Assembly (NCBI GenBank): GCA_030280995.1
Contig: JASXTE010000001.1
Coordinates: 286,501 to 350,500, forward strand
Direction of reading: 5' to 3'
Length of the DNA: 64,000 nt
Origin: Hemileia vastatrix
Lineage: Eukaryota; Basidiomycota; Pucciniomycetes; Pucciniales; Zaghouaniaceae
This document shows, piece by piece, positions 1 through 10,756 of this stretch (position 1 is the first letter of the stretch; each line of letters opens with the position of its first letter). Under the pieces are notes generated by a model. That model saw only the letters and a program-made list of their open reading frames with translations. It made no database searches and was not told the origin of the DNA. The position numbers and the translations under genes were made by a program.

Positions 1-564
1 AATCACGTTCCTAAGTTTTCCCCTCCAGAGCTCTTCCAGAGTCAATCCGGAGCCCATACGGAGTCCGTACGGAGTCAAAACGGAGTCCGTCCGGACTTCC
101 GGACTCAATTAGAACCTTAAAACTATAATAAAAAATCTAGAAAAATTACACATATTAGAGCTACTTCCTCTTTACATACCAAACTAATTTTCGTAGTCTG
201 CGCAGCTCTAATTACCCCGTGAAAATTCATCAAAGTTAAGTAATTTTTGAAAACGTAAATATTTCTATAAAACTTTAAAATTCATTTAAAAATATAAGAA
301 AAATAGTAAAAATTCTGGGAAAATTTCCCAAGGTTCTTGAGTGACTTGACTTGATACTTATAAATTTTTCAGACCGTAAAAATAAGTTTTCTCCGTAAAA
401 TAAATTGTATTTGTATAGGCATTCGCTCGTGACCAATTTCTTCATATTTTAAACTCCAATAAATTAATTAAAACCCTTATATAAAAAATAATAATGCCAA
501 TCTTGGACGCCGTAATAGCTCCATTTACGTACTTAGGTGCCATACTAAACTTTAGGCTGCCACA
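1..564 (-). repeat. Partial LTR of the element-B gypsy family
   Basis: This stretch closely matches the LTRs at 51101-52190 and 62239-63350. It covers roughly their right half as drawn on the plus strand and ends with the same ..CTGCCACA edge. In element orientation (minus strand) the LTR begins TGTGG. Its left part lies outside the window, so I cannot tell a solo LTR from the 5' LTR of a minus-strand element. It carries a CpG-rich run of CGGAGTC/CCGTA units near 45-105. The base after its edge is CCGG, the same tetranucleotide that flanks element B. Confidence 0.85.
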
Positions 565-568
565 CCGG

Positions 569-714
569 ATGCAGCAAATGGAATCATGGATAAGTGCAGA
601 AAGCAAAGGATTGCTAGTTGCGCTGATTTCGATATGGCAGAACAGTTATTTCAGCCTGTCGTTGGATTACCTAGGGCGCCACATTATGCATGACCCTTAG
701 GGTATTTAACTATT
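569..714 (+). pseudogene. Gag C-terminal remnant of element C
   Basis: The frame reading ..ADFDMAEQLF..LPRAPHYA-stop-PLGYLTIMVNGK leads directly into the protease. It matches the Gag end of element B (..FGEDLDTHFSAPLG-stop-LVVTLNGK). One TGA interrupts it. The rest of Gag, including the zinc knuckle, is absent because the LTR at 1-564 lies at this point. Assignment rests on the alignment with B. Confidence 0.6.
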
Positions 715-1182
715 ATGGTAAATGGTAAGCAAATTAAAGCGTTAGTGGATACGGGTTCACAAATCAACGTGGTATCAGTGGATGACGCAGTGGAATTAGG
801 TCTTCCTGTAAAAGACGGCAAAGGCACTGTTTCAGGAATTGGGGGAGGTAGGTTACCTGTTATAGGTGTAGCAGAGTATGTACGCACTAGAGTTGCGGGA
901 GCAACAAGAGATATACATTTTTATGTTCCAATGGGTGTAGTTAAACCAGTTTTAGGCACACCATTTTTAATGGATTATTCTGCAACTATAGATTATTGTT
1001 TAAATAAGACTATAGGAATAAGGATTATGGGTGATGATGGTGTTCCAGTAACAGCAGTCTTAGTAGCGCCCAGGGATGGTGGCTGGGAAACTAAGTACTC
1101 TGGAGCGGCGCGGTTAGAGAAAGAAAGAGAGTTTTATAAGGAAGTCTCAGATGAGGAGATAGGGCGCCAACATTTTCATTAG
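715..1182 (+). pseudogene. Retropepsin-like aspartic protease of element C
   Basis: This open frame of 155 codons starts at MVNGKQIKALVDTGSQINVVS. DTG is the catalytic triad of retroviral-type aspartic proteases, and an ALG/LLG-type strand region follows (VLGTPFLMDY). In life it would cleave the Gag-Pol polyprotein. The active site is intact here, whereas element B has DSR at the same place. The frame ends at a TAG just before a hairpin and a stretch with no long frame, so it is cut off from RT. The ATG at 715 is probably internal to a former Gag-PR frame rather than a true start. Confidence 0.8.
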
Positions 1183-1199
1183 GGACTGGCATTTTAGGT

Positions 1200-1238
1200 G
1201 TTACTATCTCCCAGGATGAGAGGAACCTGGATAGTAAC
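1200..1238 (+). other. Stem-loop in the protease-RT linker of element C
   Basis: GTTACTATC (1200-1208) pairs with GATAGTAAC (ending 1238), and inner CCAGG pairs with CCTGG around a loop of about ten bases. It lies 18 bases after the protease stop. In element B the equivalent linker carries five copies of a different small hairpin. Confidence 0.5.
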
Positions 1239-1421
1239 CAGTCAGTCCAACAAGGAGGGATATGTAAAGCGGTACTTCATAGGTGTCTTGGGAATACTAC
1301 TGTAGAATGTATTATACCTAAGCTTTTTGATTTCTTTAATTTTGGATATTGTTATACTTATATTAAAAAGAAAAGACAAAAATAGGATTCAGGTGCAACC
1401 CGTAGTTATATTAGAAAGGGT

Positions 1422-3104
1422 TTGATTTTAATTAATGAAGAAAGAAGCAAGGACTGTTTTGCATCCAAGTATAAAGCAGTGAATATAACGATGCCTGATT
1501 TGAATCCTCCTTTGCAGAGGCCAGCACTATCTAGAAATCCTTATTATACTCCTTTAACAAAGTTTCCGCCTGATTTTGCGTCTACTAGTAAGATTACGAT
1601 GGAAAGGCTTCAGATGGTAGATTTTGGACCGGAGGGCTGGTTATCGCAGGAAGAAAAGAAGTTATTGTTACATGTTATGGTTCTTAGGGAAAAGGCTATT
1701 GCGTTTCACGGAAGAGGAAAGAGGTTTGTTAAAACACTCTTATGGTAAAACTTATATTGTTCCAGTTATAACTCATGCGCCATGGCAAAAGAAGGCTTTT
1801 CCAATACCAGCGGCTATAAGAGAAGAATATACAGAATTAATTAGGGGAAGGTTAAAGTCCGGCTTGTATGAACAGTCTATGTCTAGTTATTCAAGTCCAG
1901 TGTTTTGTGTGGTCAAACATAATGGTAAATTAAGGGTTGTTCATGATCTTAGGGAGATGAACAAGGTTACAGTAAAAGATGCAGGGATGCCACCAACGCC
2001 AGAAGAATTTGTGGATTCTTTTGCCGGACGTGCATGTTAGGGATTAGGTGATATTATGGGAGGATACGATGAGCGCAAATTGGAAAAATTGTCCAGACCC
2101 ATGACGACATTTGAAACACCACTGGGGCGCTTTAGGTTGACAAGGTTACCGTAAGGCACAACAAATTCTGTGGCGGTATATCAAGCAAGGATGATGTGGA
2201 TATTGCAGGATGAAATTCCAGAACATGTGGGAATTTTCATTGATGATGGAGGTATAAAAGGACCAGCCAGTGATTATGATGGGGAAGTGTTAGGGGAAAA
2301 TCTGTATATTAGAATGTTTATTTGGGAATATGCGATTACCCTGGAAAGAGTGCTATTTAGGATAGAGGAGGCAGGATTAACAATTTCTGGGTCTAAATTT
2401 GCTTGTTGTGTTCCAGCGCTAGATATAGTGGGACATGTGGTATGCAAGGAAGGGAGAATCGTTGCTGAAAAACTGAGGAATAAGGTACTTACATGGCCAA
2501 GACCAAGAAATACTAAGGAAGTTAGAGGGTTTTTAGGCATTTGTACATATGTAAGAATGTTTATTCAAGATTTTGCTTTGTTTTCTTCATCTTTACAGCG
2601 CTTAACAAGAAAGGATGCTGTATGGGATTTGACGGAGGAATGTGAGGAGTCATTCGAGTTATTAAAGAGGGTTGTAGGGAAAGATATTCTTTTGAAGAAA
2701 TTGGAGTATGGACCAGGCGCTGGGAAAATTACTCTAGTGGTGGATTCTAGTGTGTCCGCGGTGGGCCCAGTTTTGATGCAGGAGGATGAGGAAGGTAATG
2801 ATAGACCTGTCTTTATGAGTCCAAGACTTTTACCAAAGTGGAGTCTAGGTACTCCCAGTCTAAGCTGGAGTTATGTGGAGTAGCAAAGATTCTTAAAAAG
2901 CTACAATGGATGCTTTGGGGGAAACATTTTGAGCTGCAGGTTGATGGGCTATTGTTGGTGAAAATGATTAGTAGCCCAAGTTTACCAGATGCCCCCATGC
3001 CGAGGTGGGTAGTGCAGATTAATTTATTTTCTTTTGATTTAGTCCATAAGCCGGGGAAATCTTTTACTATGCCAGATGCACTGTCAAGAAGACCGTTGTG
3101 TGAA
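1422..3104 (+). pseudogene. Reverse transcriptase and RNase H of element C
   Basis: RT fingers and palm are visible: LYEQSMSSYSSPVFCV, GKLRVVHDLREMNKV, DIMGGYDE and the catalytic FIDD in VGIFIDDGGIKGP, followed by the long insertion typical of this basidiomycete gypsy lineage. RNase H follows with VDSS (about 2740) and a KLELCGVAKIL..HFELQVD segment, ending MPDALSRR. Damage: a frameshift near 1700, TAG at 2038-2040 where element B has Tyr, TAA at about 2152 in RLP-stop-G (present also in B), and a frameshift near 2815. The enzyme would copy element RNA into DNA, but this copy cannot make it. Confidence 0.85.
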
Positions 3105-4733
3105 GAAGACTCGGAAGCGGAAGAATTTGAAGAAGACAAGAAATGGGTAAACGGGATAGATTATTGTTATACACAATTTGATAGTAACATCCTCAATGAC
3201 ATTAAACTAGTAACGTGGAATGTCCGAAAAGACATAAAACTAAATGCTGACAATGCAAATGATGTTTGTAGCAAGGTTGAACTGCAACTGGATTTAGGGA
3301 ATACTGAAGCTAATATAGCAACAAAGAGTGCGCAAGGCGAGGTAGTGGAGGAGTCAGATGATGAAGATGCTTCAAAGGGAAGTCAGGACAGTAGTACTCA
3401 ACTCGAAAAGGAGGAGTATTCAGTAGACAACGCATCTACAGATGAGGGAGTAGAGTTGTTAAAGTTATATTTGGAAGGTAATAGTCGACCAGATTTTTGC
3501 AATAAAAAGGTTTGGCACAATATTAAGAAGCGCGCTAAAGGCTATTTTATTAAAAATGGGAAGTTATGGAAGAATCAAGCTTTGTCTCCTCAGTTAGTAT
3601 TTCAAACTAGGGAAGGGAAGGAGAAGATACTCATGTAGTTACACGAGAATTTAGGACATAGAGGTCAAGATGAGACTCATCGCAGAGTTAGGGAAAGATT
3701 CTGGTGGCCCAACATGAAAAATGAAGTAAGAGATTGGGTTAAATCTTGTCCTGAATGCCAGCGCAGAAGTTACAGAAAGCCAAAAGAAAAAGGAAGAGCG
3801 ACGGGCAAGGATACCATTTTTGGTAGGGTCAGTTTAGATGCAGTCCATATAAAAGAAGGACACTTTAAATACTTGGTAGTAGCCAGGGATGATCTATCAG
3901 GATGGGTTGAAGCAGCACCATTGGTAAATCTCAAGGCAAGTAATGTGGATGAGTTTTTGAAGAAAGAATGGATTTATAGGTATGGGGTAATGAAGATGGT
4001 AACCGTAGATGGTGGCACTGAATTTGCGGGAGAATTCCAAGAAGTAGTAAAAGGTATTGGGGCAAAGTTACGAGTTGAAACACCATATTATCCTGAAGCA
4101 GAGGGAATGGTAGAAAGAGGGCATCAATATATAAACGATGCACTAGTCAAATTGTGTGGAAATAATGGAGAAAAGTGGAAGAGCTACTTGCCGTTAGTTT
4201 TGTTCGTGGACAGGATTTCAGTTAAAAGAACAACAGGGTTTTCGCCATTCGAACTGATGTTTGGTCAAAGGGCGGTATTATCTATTGATCTGGAGGATGG
4301 ATCTCTCCTAGGATGTGATTGGGATCAAGTGCGCTCAACCAAAGATTTAATTCTAGCAAGGGTAGCGCATCTTGAAAGAAAAGACAAGTTTGTGGAGAAA
4401 GCGTATGAAAGAATGATGCAGATCCGGGGCAAGTCAGTTAAATATTGGGATGAGCGCTTAGCGCATAGGTTAAGAAAGCCATTGAACCCAGGAGATTTGG
4501 TTTTGGTTTATAATAGAAGTTTAGCAAGCCAATGGGGGAAGATGTTTTTGGATAGATGGAATGGTCCATACAGGATAAGAAAGCAGATAGCTGGAGGGTC
4601 TTACTTACTGGAGGAATTGGATGGTACTGAGTGGAAGCAGCGTGTGACCGCAGACCAGATCAAAAGATTCTACCCAAGGGGTGTTCCAGTGATACAAGAT
4701 AACCTCCGGAATGAGGAAAAACTACCAGAATAA
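3105..4733 (+). pseudogene. Acidic linker and integrase of element C
   Basis: An acidic linker (3105-3480) is followed by the integrase. The H-H-C-C zinc domain is LHENLGHRG..CPECQRRS, with a TAG at 3636-3638 just before it. The core keeps D (SLDAVHIKEG), D (VTVDGGTEF) and E (PEAEGMVERGH), so the DDE triad is intact. A GPY/F-type module follows (DRWNGPYRIRKQIAGGSYLLEELDG). The 339-codon block 3714-4733 is open to its natural end. No chromodomain follows. Integrase inserts the cDNA into the genome; here only the upstream damage stops it. Confidence 0.88.
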
Positions 4734-4734
4734 T

Positions 4735-4757
4735 ACCTCTTGGAAGAGGTTAAATTA
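4735..4757 (+). other. Hairpin motif copy after the element C integrase
   Basis: ACCTC-TTGGAA-GAGGT followed by TAAATT: a 5-bp stem with a six-base loop. It is in the same orientation relative to coding as the many copies in elements B and D, and lies two bases after the integrase stop. Confidence 0.5.
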
Positions 4758-4763
4758 ACAGGT

Positions 4764-5424
4764 TATGTTAAGTTTTTTTTTTCTAAGAGGACTCACAGGA
4801 GGCTTTTTGACACAGTTGTGACGGATAGAGGGCGCTAACTGGAAGTTAGGCGGACTATGGCTGAACAGGAAACTGGCACAAGCACTTGATGAGGGTGCAG
4901 AGGAAAATGAAATCTTATATTTTCATTGTTTGAGGGGTCATGACAAAATAGGTAATTAGATTAAAGGAGATGTGTATCATGTAAGCGCAAAAGATGCTGG
5001 GGATTTAGATAATGGGTTAACTAACCAGGAGTGGAATAGCGATTTATAGATGAGGCGCTCTATAGTTCAATTCTTATTCTACATGGTATATCGCTGTATC
5101 GCAGTAAAGGCGGGTTAAGTTTTACGATATGAAGGTTTATTTATGATTTTTGTTTGGGTTTACAGTCTTTTAAATAAAGTAGAGGGAGGCGCTCTAAAAG
5201 TATGGAAAACAGGTGTAATAAAATAGCACCATGTCTAAAAAGATTATGGGAAGGCATAGCATGAAAAATATACAAAGACTATGTACAGGGAGAATGGAGA
5301 GAGGAGGCTAATAAGGAAAAGTGCTAGTGGGCTATTCAGTATCAGAGTGAAAGCTAATAGGATATCCTTTCCAGTCTTCAGGTATGATGAAGCGACGGGG
5401 ATTGGTGGGGAATCCAAGAATAGT
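4764..5424. other. No gene seen; GCGC-rich repeat sequence
   Basis: No supported gene or RNA. The tetranucleotide GCGC recurs (for example in GGCGCT at about 4831, 5055 and 5188). This may be the 3' region of element C, but no LTR edge is recognisable. Confidence 0.4.
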
Positions 5425-6131
5425 TTATGAGCTGATTTTGTTCATTAGTTGACCTATAATTTCTAAATGAGTATAGCGAGCTTCAAGTTCAGCATCAAAA
5501 AAAGCTGGTGCGTTATTGTAGGATAGGGACATAGCGTCATATATAAGATGAAGTCTGGAAAACATTCGCATGGAATGGAAAAAGGGTAAAGGAATAGGAA
5601 CCCATCCCAAGGAGATGGATTCATTGAAGCCTGACAGGAAGTTAGTAAGCAAGAGGAGCATAAGTATAGTAAAGGATACTTACTTGCTAATAAGTTTTGT
5701 GGGTGTGTTGATGGCAAAGTAACGGTAACCTCATCAGGAGCAGCTGCAGTGGAGCCTGAGCGCATGGAAGCACTGGAACTCGGAGTGGAAGAAGGTGTAG
5801 CGCTAGGCTGTATAGATATTTTGCGCCTGGAAAAACTAGGAAGCAATGGCGACTCATAAGGAACATTATTATTATTAGTGGAAATAGTGGGACTGGTGGT
5901 GGTAATTATGGAAGTGCTACTAGTAGAGCTAGGTGGAAAGCAAATATAACCAGTAGGCTGAGGAGTATTCTGGTTAAGGGAGGTATTGCAAGTTTTGTGG
6001 TACCTAAAGCAATTGTCACAGGCAGGTCTAAAAGAGGCATACCCCCAAGGTCTAGAAAATGTACAATGAAAGTTACGGTGTTTGCAAAATGAGCAAGCTT
6101 AATCTCTGGGAACTGTGCGATATTGAGTCAT
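5425..6131 (-). pseudogene. Small zinc-cluster protein gene 1, one in-frame stop
   Basis: Two exons on the minus strand: 5684-6131 and 5425-5630, joined across a 53-bp intron (5631-5683, GTAAGT..CAG) in phase, giving 218 codons. The start region holds two C-x2-C-x6-C half-sites, CSFCKHRNFHC and CDNCFRYHKTC, 16 residues apart. This resembles a Gal4-type Zn2Cys6 cluster with a long loop. A Ser/Thr/Pro-rich middle follows, then a helical C-terminus (..ELEARYTHLEIIGQLMNK). Codon 11 is TAA (6099-6101), just before the first cysteine, so the copy is probably dead unless a later start is used. A DNA-binding role is inferred from spacing only. Its neighbour at 6641-7583 has the same plan. Confidence 0.55.
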
Positions 6132-6640
6132 GATGTTAAGATAGAGGAAATTCAGGTTATTAGAAGGGCTATTTATAGGTTAACAATAGCATTATAAAGA
6201 AATCATCAGTTGCGCCATGTCTGACTTAAGCGCTGGATAGTTTCTAAGAAGATAGTGAAAAGTGTTCGTCATAATGAAGGACCCAAGGAAAGATGAATTG
6301 TTACAATCAGGGGAAAGACATGTATTGCGAAGATCTAAAGATTGTAAGAAGCGCACGCATATAAAACGCAGAGGAAGCATTCGTTGTTGTAGGAAGTAGC
6401 AACAATCCCAAGAGGAGGATATTCTTTGAATGCAACTCATCTCGCAGTTGTAGAATTTTCACAGGAAAATTAAGGGAAAATAAATAATATTACATTTTTT
6501 TAGCTACATACAGTTTACAAGAATTATATACAAGAAAGATTTTTTTTTTAGTATTCTGCTTCATCAAAGATTGAGATGCAGAAAGCCCGGTCGTTAACAG
6601 CCTCTTGCATGTTTTGTTGCAAGGCAGTTATCAGCTGTTT
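6132..6640. other. Spacer between the two zinc-cluster pseudogenes
   Basis: No supported gene. The minus-strand frame at 6192-6440 has no recognisable domain and I treat it as chance. Confidence 0.4.
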
Positions 6641-7583
6641 TCATTTATCATACTCAGCACGAGTATAAACCGGAACCGCCTCGAGGAATTCTTTGACGAA
6701 AGCTATCATATTATTCATACGACGCATGGTCGCATTGTATGGAGCACAGGCTATTTGCTCTGCGAATTCCCAGTTTTGAGCCATGGCAGGCTCTTCATCA
6801 TCAACGACCGGGAAGTTTTCGATAGGCCATTTGTCCGGGATGATGGTATCAAAGACCAGCTGCATTGTAGTCCAGTCAGGAGAAGGTATTTGAGGAGCAC
6901 ACTCCGGAATAGGTTTGGTATCCCAGACGGGATCTTCTTCCAAAACTGGAAGGAATAAGGGAGCGATAGGAGGCGGAGGCGTTTCAGCGTAAGGAGTGCC
7001 TGGCGCATTCTAAACAGAGGGAAACAGAAGATGTTAGCATTTAAAAAGGAAGAAGTAAGAAAAAGAGACTTACTGTACTTTCCTCCGAGAAGAGAGATTT
7101 GGGGGTCGAAGAGGCGCTACTAGGCGTAGGAGCACGGTAACCAACCTTAGCTTGTTTGTTGCGAGGCGGGGTAATGACATTGGACGCCAGGCGCTTGATG
7201 GTCATTTGACTCATCATAGTCGAGGTTGAAGCATCAGGGTCTAGACGAGCAACGGTGGGCGGCCAATCGTAGCTACACTACTTCTTGCGTTTCTTGCAGT
7301 AATCGCACGACTGGAAGAAGGAAAAGTGAAAGGTTAGTAACAAATAGGAAGGAAAATGAAGAAAACTTACAGTGAAGAAAATATGGTTTCCACGGCGGGA
7401 TTTTGAGAAGTGGCAGGGAGTTATGCCATTATCAATACAGCAGGTGCATCTTGTCCCGCCCATCAAAGCCGTCACAAGGGTTGTCAGAGGAGCGGCAGGA
7501 GGTTGAGTACACACGAACTGATGAATGGCGTCCACGACATCGGCGGTATTTTCAGTGTTGGGGTTGGCTCTTCTAGTATTCAT
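6641..7583 (-). pseudogene. Small zinc-cluster protein gene 2, three exons, one in-frame stop
   Basis: Exons 7371-7583, 7074-7310 and 6641-7009 join in phase 0 across introns of 60 bp (7311-7370) and 64 bp (7010-7073), both GTAAG..AG, giving 273 codons. Exon 1 ends with the first cysteine half-site, CTCCIDNGITPC. Exon 2 opens with the second, CDYCKKRKK-stop-C, where TAG at 7278-7280 replaces a residue inside the C-x2-C-x6-C spacing. The first intron therefore splits the zinc cluster. The last exon is acidic and helical (..EEDPVWDTKPIPECAPQIPS.., ..RMNNMIAFVKEFLEAVPVYTR..). Start chosen at the only upstream in-frame ATG, MNTRRANPN. It is probably a Zn2Cys6-like DNA-binding protein family. I do not recognise the family by name. 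Confidence 0.6.
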
Positions 7584-8791
7584 TGAGAGAGTTAAAATAA
7601 TAATAAGAAGAAAAGGAAAGATAATGAAGGAAGAAGATAGAAGATGGAGGAAGGAAAACTCTGCGAGACGCAGGTATTTATGGGCTCCTGGGGACAGTCG
7701 CAAGTAGAGGGAGGATGTGGTACGCGCCTCGCAGGAAGCGGGAATTTAGACCAATCAGCACACGTAGTCCAGGAAGAATAAAGGGGAGTTAGCGCAGCAG
7801 GAAGTGTAAAAATATAATATGTATTTGTGTGTTTCAAGGAACAAAGGAAATGGAAGCGCGGAAAAGGATTAAGGGTCTGTGCGCTCGGATATTGCAGCAA
7901 GATGTGCCGCACAATAGGGAATTGTGTATTATCAACTTAAGACTATTACGCGCTAAACAAATATGGATTTGGGCTTTCAAAAAAGTATGTGTTACACATT
8001 AAGGAATCTGTCATGGATTAAGGACGACTCAAGTGCATAGTATGCTGTACCACGGCCAGTTGGGAAACTTAGTGAGACAAGTAATGAAGAAGGCTAACTA
8101 GTTAAGCAAGCTGTCGGAACTATGAACTTAGTATTAAAGCAAAGAGAGTGGGGACTCAATCGTAAAACTACCCAAGAGTTAAGGAAACTAGACACAGCGT
8201 TAGGATAAGTCAAACCTGGAACTAGCGCTGAAACAAAACAAAGGTATAGTTAAAAGCGCATATGTGGAGTATCAGTGAAACAAGTTAATACTAGTGTTAG
8301 TAATTGTAGGGTATGATTTAGGCGCTGTAGTTGTTACAAGCAGTGTATGTAGCTTACTAATAGATTAGTTATTGTTTTACTAATATAGCGCTAGAGCTAG
8401 CGCTGAAGATCCACTAGGGAACTGTGTCTTGAGTAACGTAAAAATATAAAAAGGACAACCATTTGATAGATTCTGGGAGAGTCATATATATATATAAGAT
8501 AGATATATATACACATATATAGTCTTTTAAGAGAGAGATTGATATATAAAAAAAATAGAGTAGTAAATTAGAGATTTGTCTGAATCCTTTAATTCGTGCA
8601 TCTGTGTGTGTATTTCAAAAAGCATAGTGAAAGAAGTGCAACATAGAGAGGTTATATAGATTCAGTAGGATTGATTATTACTAGAGTCATTTTAGTGCTA
8701 TAACAAGTCATATTCAAAGAGAGCGCTTCAAGAGGGAGTAGCTGTGGATATAAGCGCTTGTTAAGAATAGAAATATCCAGATAGTAATACT
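7584..8791. other. GCGC-rich intergenic sequence with an AT microsatellite
   Basis: No supported gene. About 8480-8530 is a TA/GATA simple repeat. GCGC tetranucleotides are frequent through the stretch (for example 7920-7955, 8225-8260, 8390-8405). Confidence 0.4.
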
Positions 8792-8982
8792 TGTTTTTCC
8801 TGATCTCTAAAACTCATCTCTCATCTTATAAACTTTCTAATCAAAAATTAGTGTTACACATTATTGCGCTGTCTTTAAATTTAAGAGTGGCAGGCACTTC
8901 TTTTTAGAAATTGAAGAGGAGAACCAACCCATCTTGCATTGTGTCTACTGCTTAGTACTTTAGAACAGTCTACACCGCTTTG
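8792..8982 (+). repeat. Dispersed repeat, inverted copy at 45467-45642
   Basis: This segment is the reverse complement of 45467-45642 with few differences; the pair runs from GTTTTTCCTGATCTC to CAGTCTACACC. In the second location it directly abuts the 5' LTR of element A, so element A landed in (or next to) another copy of this repeat. Confidence 0.75.
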
Positions 8983-9120
8983 GGGTGAGGAGGCATGGGA
9001 GCTGGAGTAGGACAAGTTGACATAATAATAATAATAAATAAATAAACAAGAATTAAATAAAAGGAAAGTAGTGTGGGAAGTATATGTCTCACGCTCAACA
9101 GAGCTCGCGTTTTTTATACT

Positions 9121-9939
9121 TGGGCATCTTTCACACGCCACATGACACTCGAGGCAAAAGAAGCTCATTAAATCAATAAAATAGAAGTCTAAATCCATAC
9201 TCGAAGCGCAGAAAGCAATTCTAAATAGAAACTGCAACATTCCTTTGTGTACTCACTATTCAACCGCGTTAGTCTAAACTCTAAATCTAAATTAGTCAAT
9301 CTCTCAATAGTGTGTCTCAGTCTTTTCCTAAATAAGCAGCGCACAGCGCAATAGTCAATTTAATGGGGCTCTAAAAGGTTTATTAAATGTCTGTGAATTA
9401 TTAAAAGGTGTAGTGAGCATGGATGGAATGGATAGTGGAGGATTAAAGGGTTAACGGATGTTAGTGAGGAGGGTCCAGGTGTAATGCATGTATTTTTTAA
9501 TGGTCTGTGGTGTGCGTAATAGTGGATGGGTATGAGGTCAATGCAAGGAGGAGTAAAGGAAATAAAAGGGGTTGGGTTTTTGGTTCAACATTCTTTGGAA
9601 TTAAATTATAAAATGTATATATAGTTAATAGTGGTAAAGCTTCAGGTTAAATCATTATTATTGTATCTTTCCTTATTTTCTCAGTAATCATTTCTAAATC
9701 CTAAATCTTTGATTATTGAGTTTTCAACCCTTTGTGAGATTTTAAGAAGTTTAACATTACCTTTAAATTATATTAGAATTCATCTCAAACATATCTCGAA
9801 GCAGTAACTCTTCCTTTGAGTCATCTTCAAATCACTTCCTCGAACATTTCCTCTGTGCATTGAAGAAGTTTCTAAAACTCCTCCCTCCATCTCACTTTCA
9901 GGAACACCCTTGACCTTGTGCGTAGGTCATTTGGTGACA
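9121..9939 (+). repeat. LTR of the element-A gypsy family
   Basis: From about 9133 on it matches the element A 5' LTR (45643-46437) to its terminal GGTGACA. The left end is altered (TGGGCATC instead of TGTCATC) with a small insertion, and no direct flanking duplication is visible, so the left boundary is uncertain. No internal element-A sequence follows. It is therefore a solo or end-truncated LTR, and it directly abuts a coiled-coil pseudogene at its right edge. Confidence 0.75.
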
Positions 9940-10598
9940 GATCCTCAATCAACTGAGTCTGAAGTTAGTGACAATGATGAGTAGGAAAATATGACCTTGA
10001 ACAAGAAGCATAGGGCTTCAAGTAGTCTAAATTTCCACTCACAAAGAAGACAAAAAAGTGATACTTCACCACAAAGCCCTTTTTCGTCTATGGAACAATT
10101 TTTAGAGAAACGTTATGCTGGTAAGTGATACCATAACTCTTATTACTTTACTCTACTTTTCTTCCACTTTATATTAATTTTTATTATCACTCTAGAACAA
10201 GTAGAAATTGATAAAGGGACTCTAAGCTTTGAAAAGAAGAAATATGAGCTCTCTTAAAGGAGGGATGATAGGCTACAAGATTTGGAAGAGAGGAAGTACG
10301 AGCTCTCTTTATGGAAGGATGATCGGGCCCAAGATTTGGAGGAGAGGAAGTACGGCTCTCTTTACGGAAGGATGGTCGGGCCCAAGATTTGGAGGAGAAG
10401 AAGTTTGAGTTAACTCTAAGTATTTAAAATTCAAAAAAAGAGGAGAAAACACTCAAACATCAAAACCTATTAGAGCAGATGAAATATAAGTTTGATCATG
10501 AAGAAAATTCAAAAAAGAAAGATTTCTTGATAGAATGTGTTAAAGCTAATATATCTGTTGAGGAAATTGAACATTTAAAGAAATTTTTTGATGACTAG
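9940..10598 (+). pseudogene. 3' half of a coiled-coil, NAM-associated-like gene, cut by an LTR
   Basis: Two exons, 9940-10120 and 10196-10598, flank a 75-bp GTAAGT..TAG intron. The frame carries ..SPQSPFSSMEQFLEKRYA, then a charged coiled coil in which a ~57-bp unit (DDRAQDLEERKYELSL) is repeated about three times, and ends ..IEHLKKFFDD-stop at 10596-10598. It resembles the C-terminal coiled coil of plant/fungal NAM-associated or Myb/SANT-like DNA-binding proteins; that family call is weak. Stops at about 9980 (TAG), about 10256 (TAA) and about 10427 (TAA), and a missing base in the third repeat, show decay. The N-terminal half is absent to the left of the LTR. Confidence 0.55.
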
Positions 10599-10756
10599 TT
10601 TGTTTTATTTCTCTCACACTTCAACTGTTCATATTTATTTGAACATAAAATTTACAATAATTTCCTGTATTTCATTACTCTATCAATTATTACTTGAATT
10701 TTCATATTTTAATGTTAAATATTCTTTTTTTAAATAAAATTTTCATGTCTCCTTTG

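Larger units (their letters stand above)
565..4763 (+). mobile_element. Element C: decayed Ty3/gypsy retrotransposon, 5' part missing
   Basis: Order on the plus strand is Gag C-terminus, retropepsin, RT, RNase H, integrase and GPY/F-like tail, which is the Ty3/gypsy order. The proteins align throughout with element B (about two thirds identical in the integrase by eye), so C and B are one lineage. The left end is cut by the LTR at 1-564, which sits inside the Gag coding region. Several stops and at least two frameshifts (about 1700 and 2815) make it non-functional. No matching 3' LTR is recognisable, so the right edge is set at the hairpin motif just after the integrase stop and is approximate. 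Confidence 0.85.

Noticed and set aside
8881..9240. 119-codon minus-strand frame
   Set aside because: It crosses the junction of a dispersed repeat and an LTR; no domain or conserved partner.
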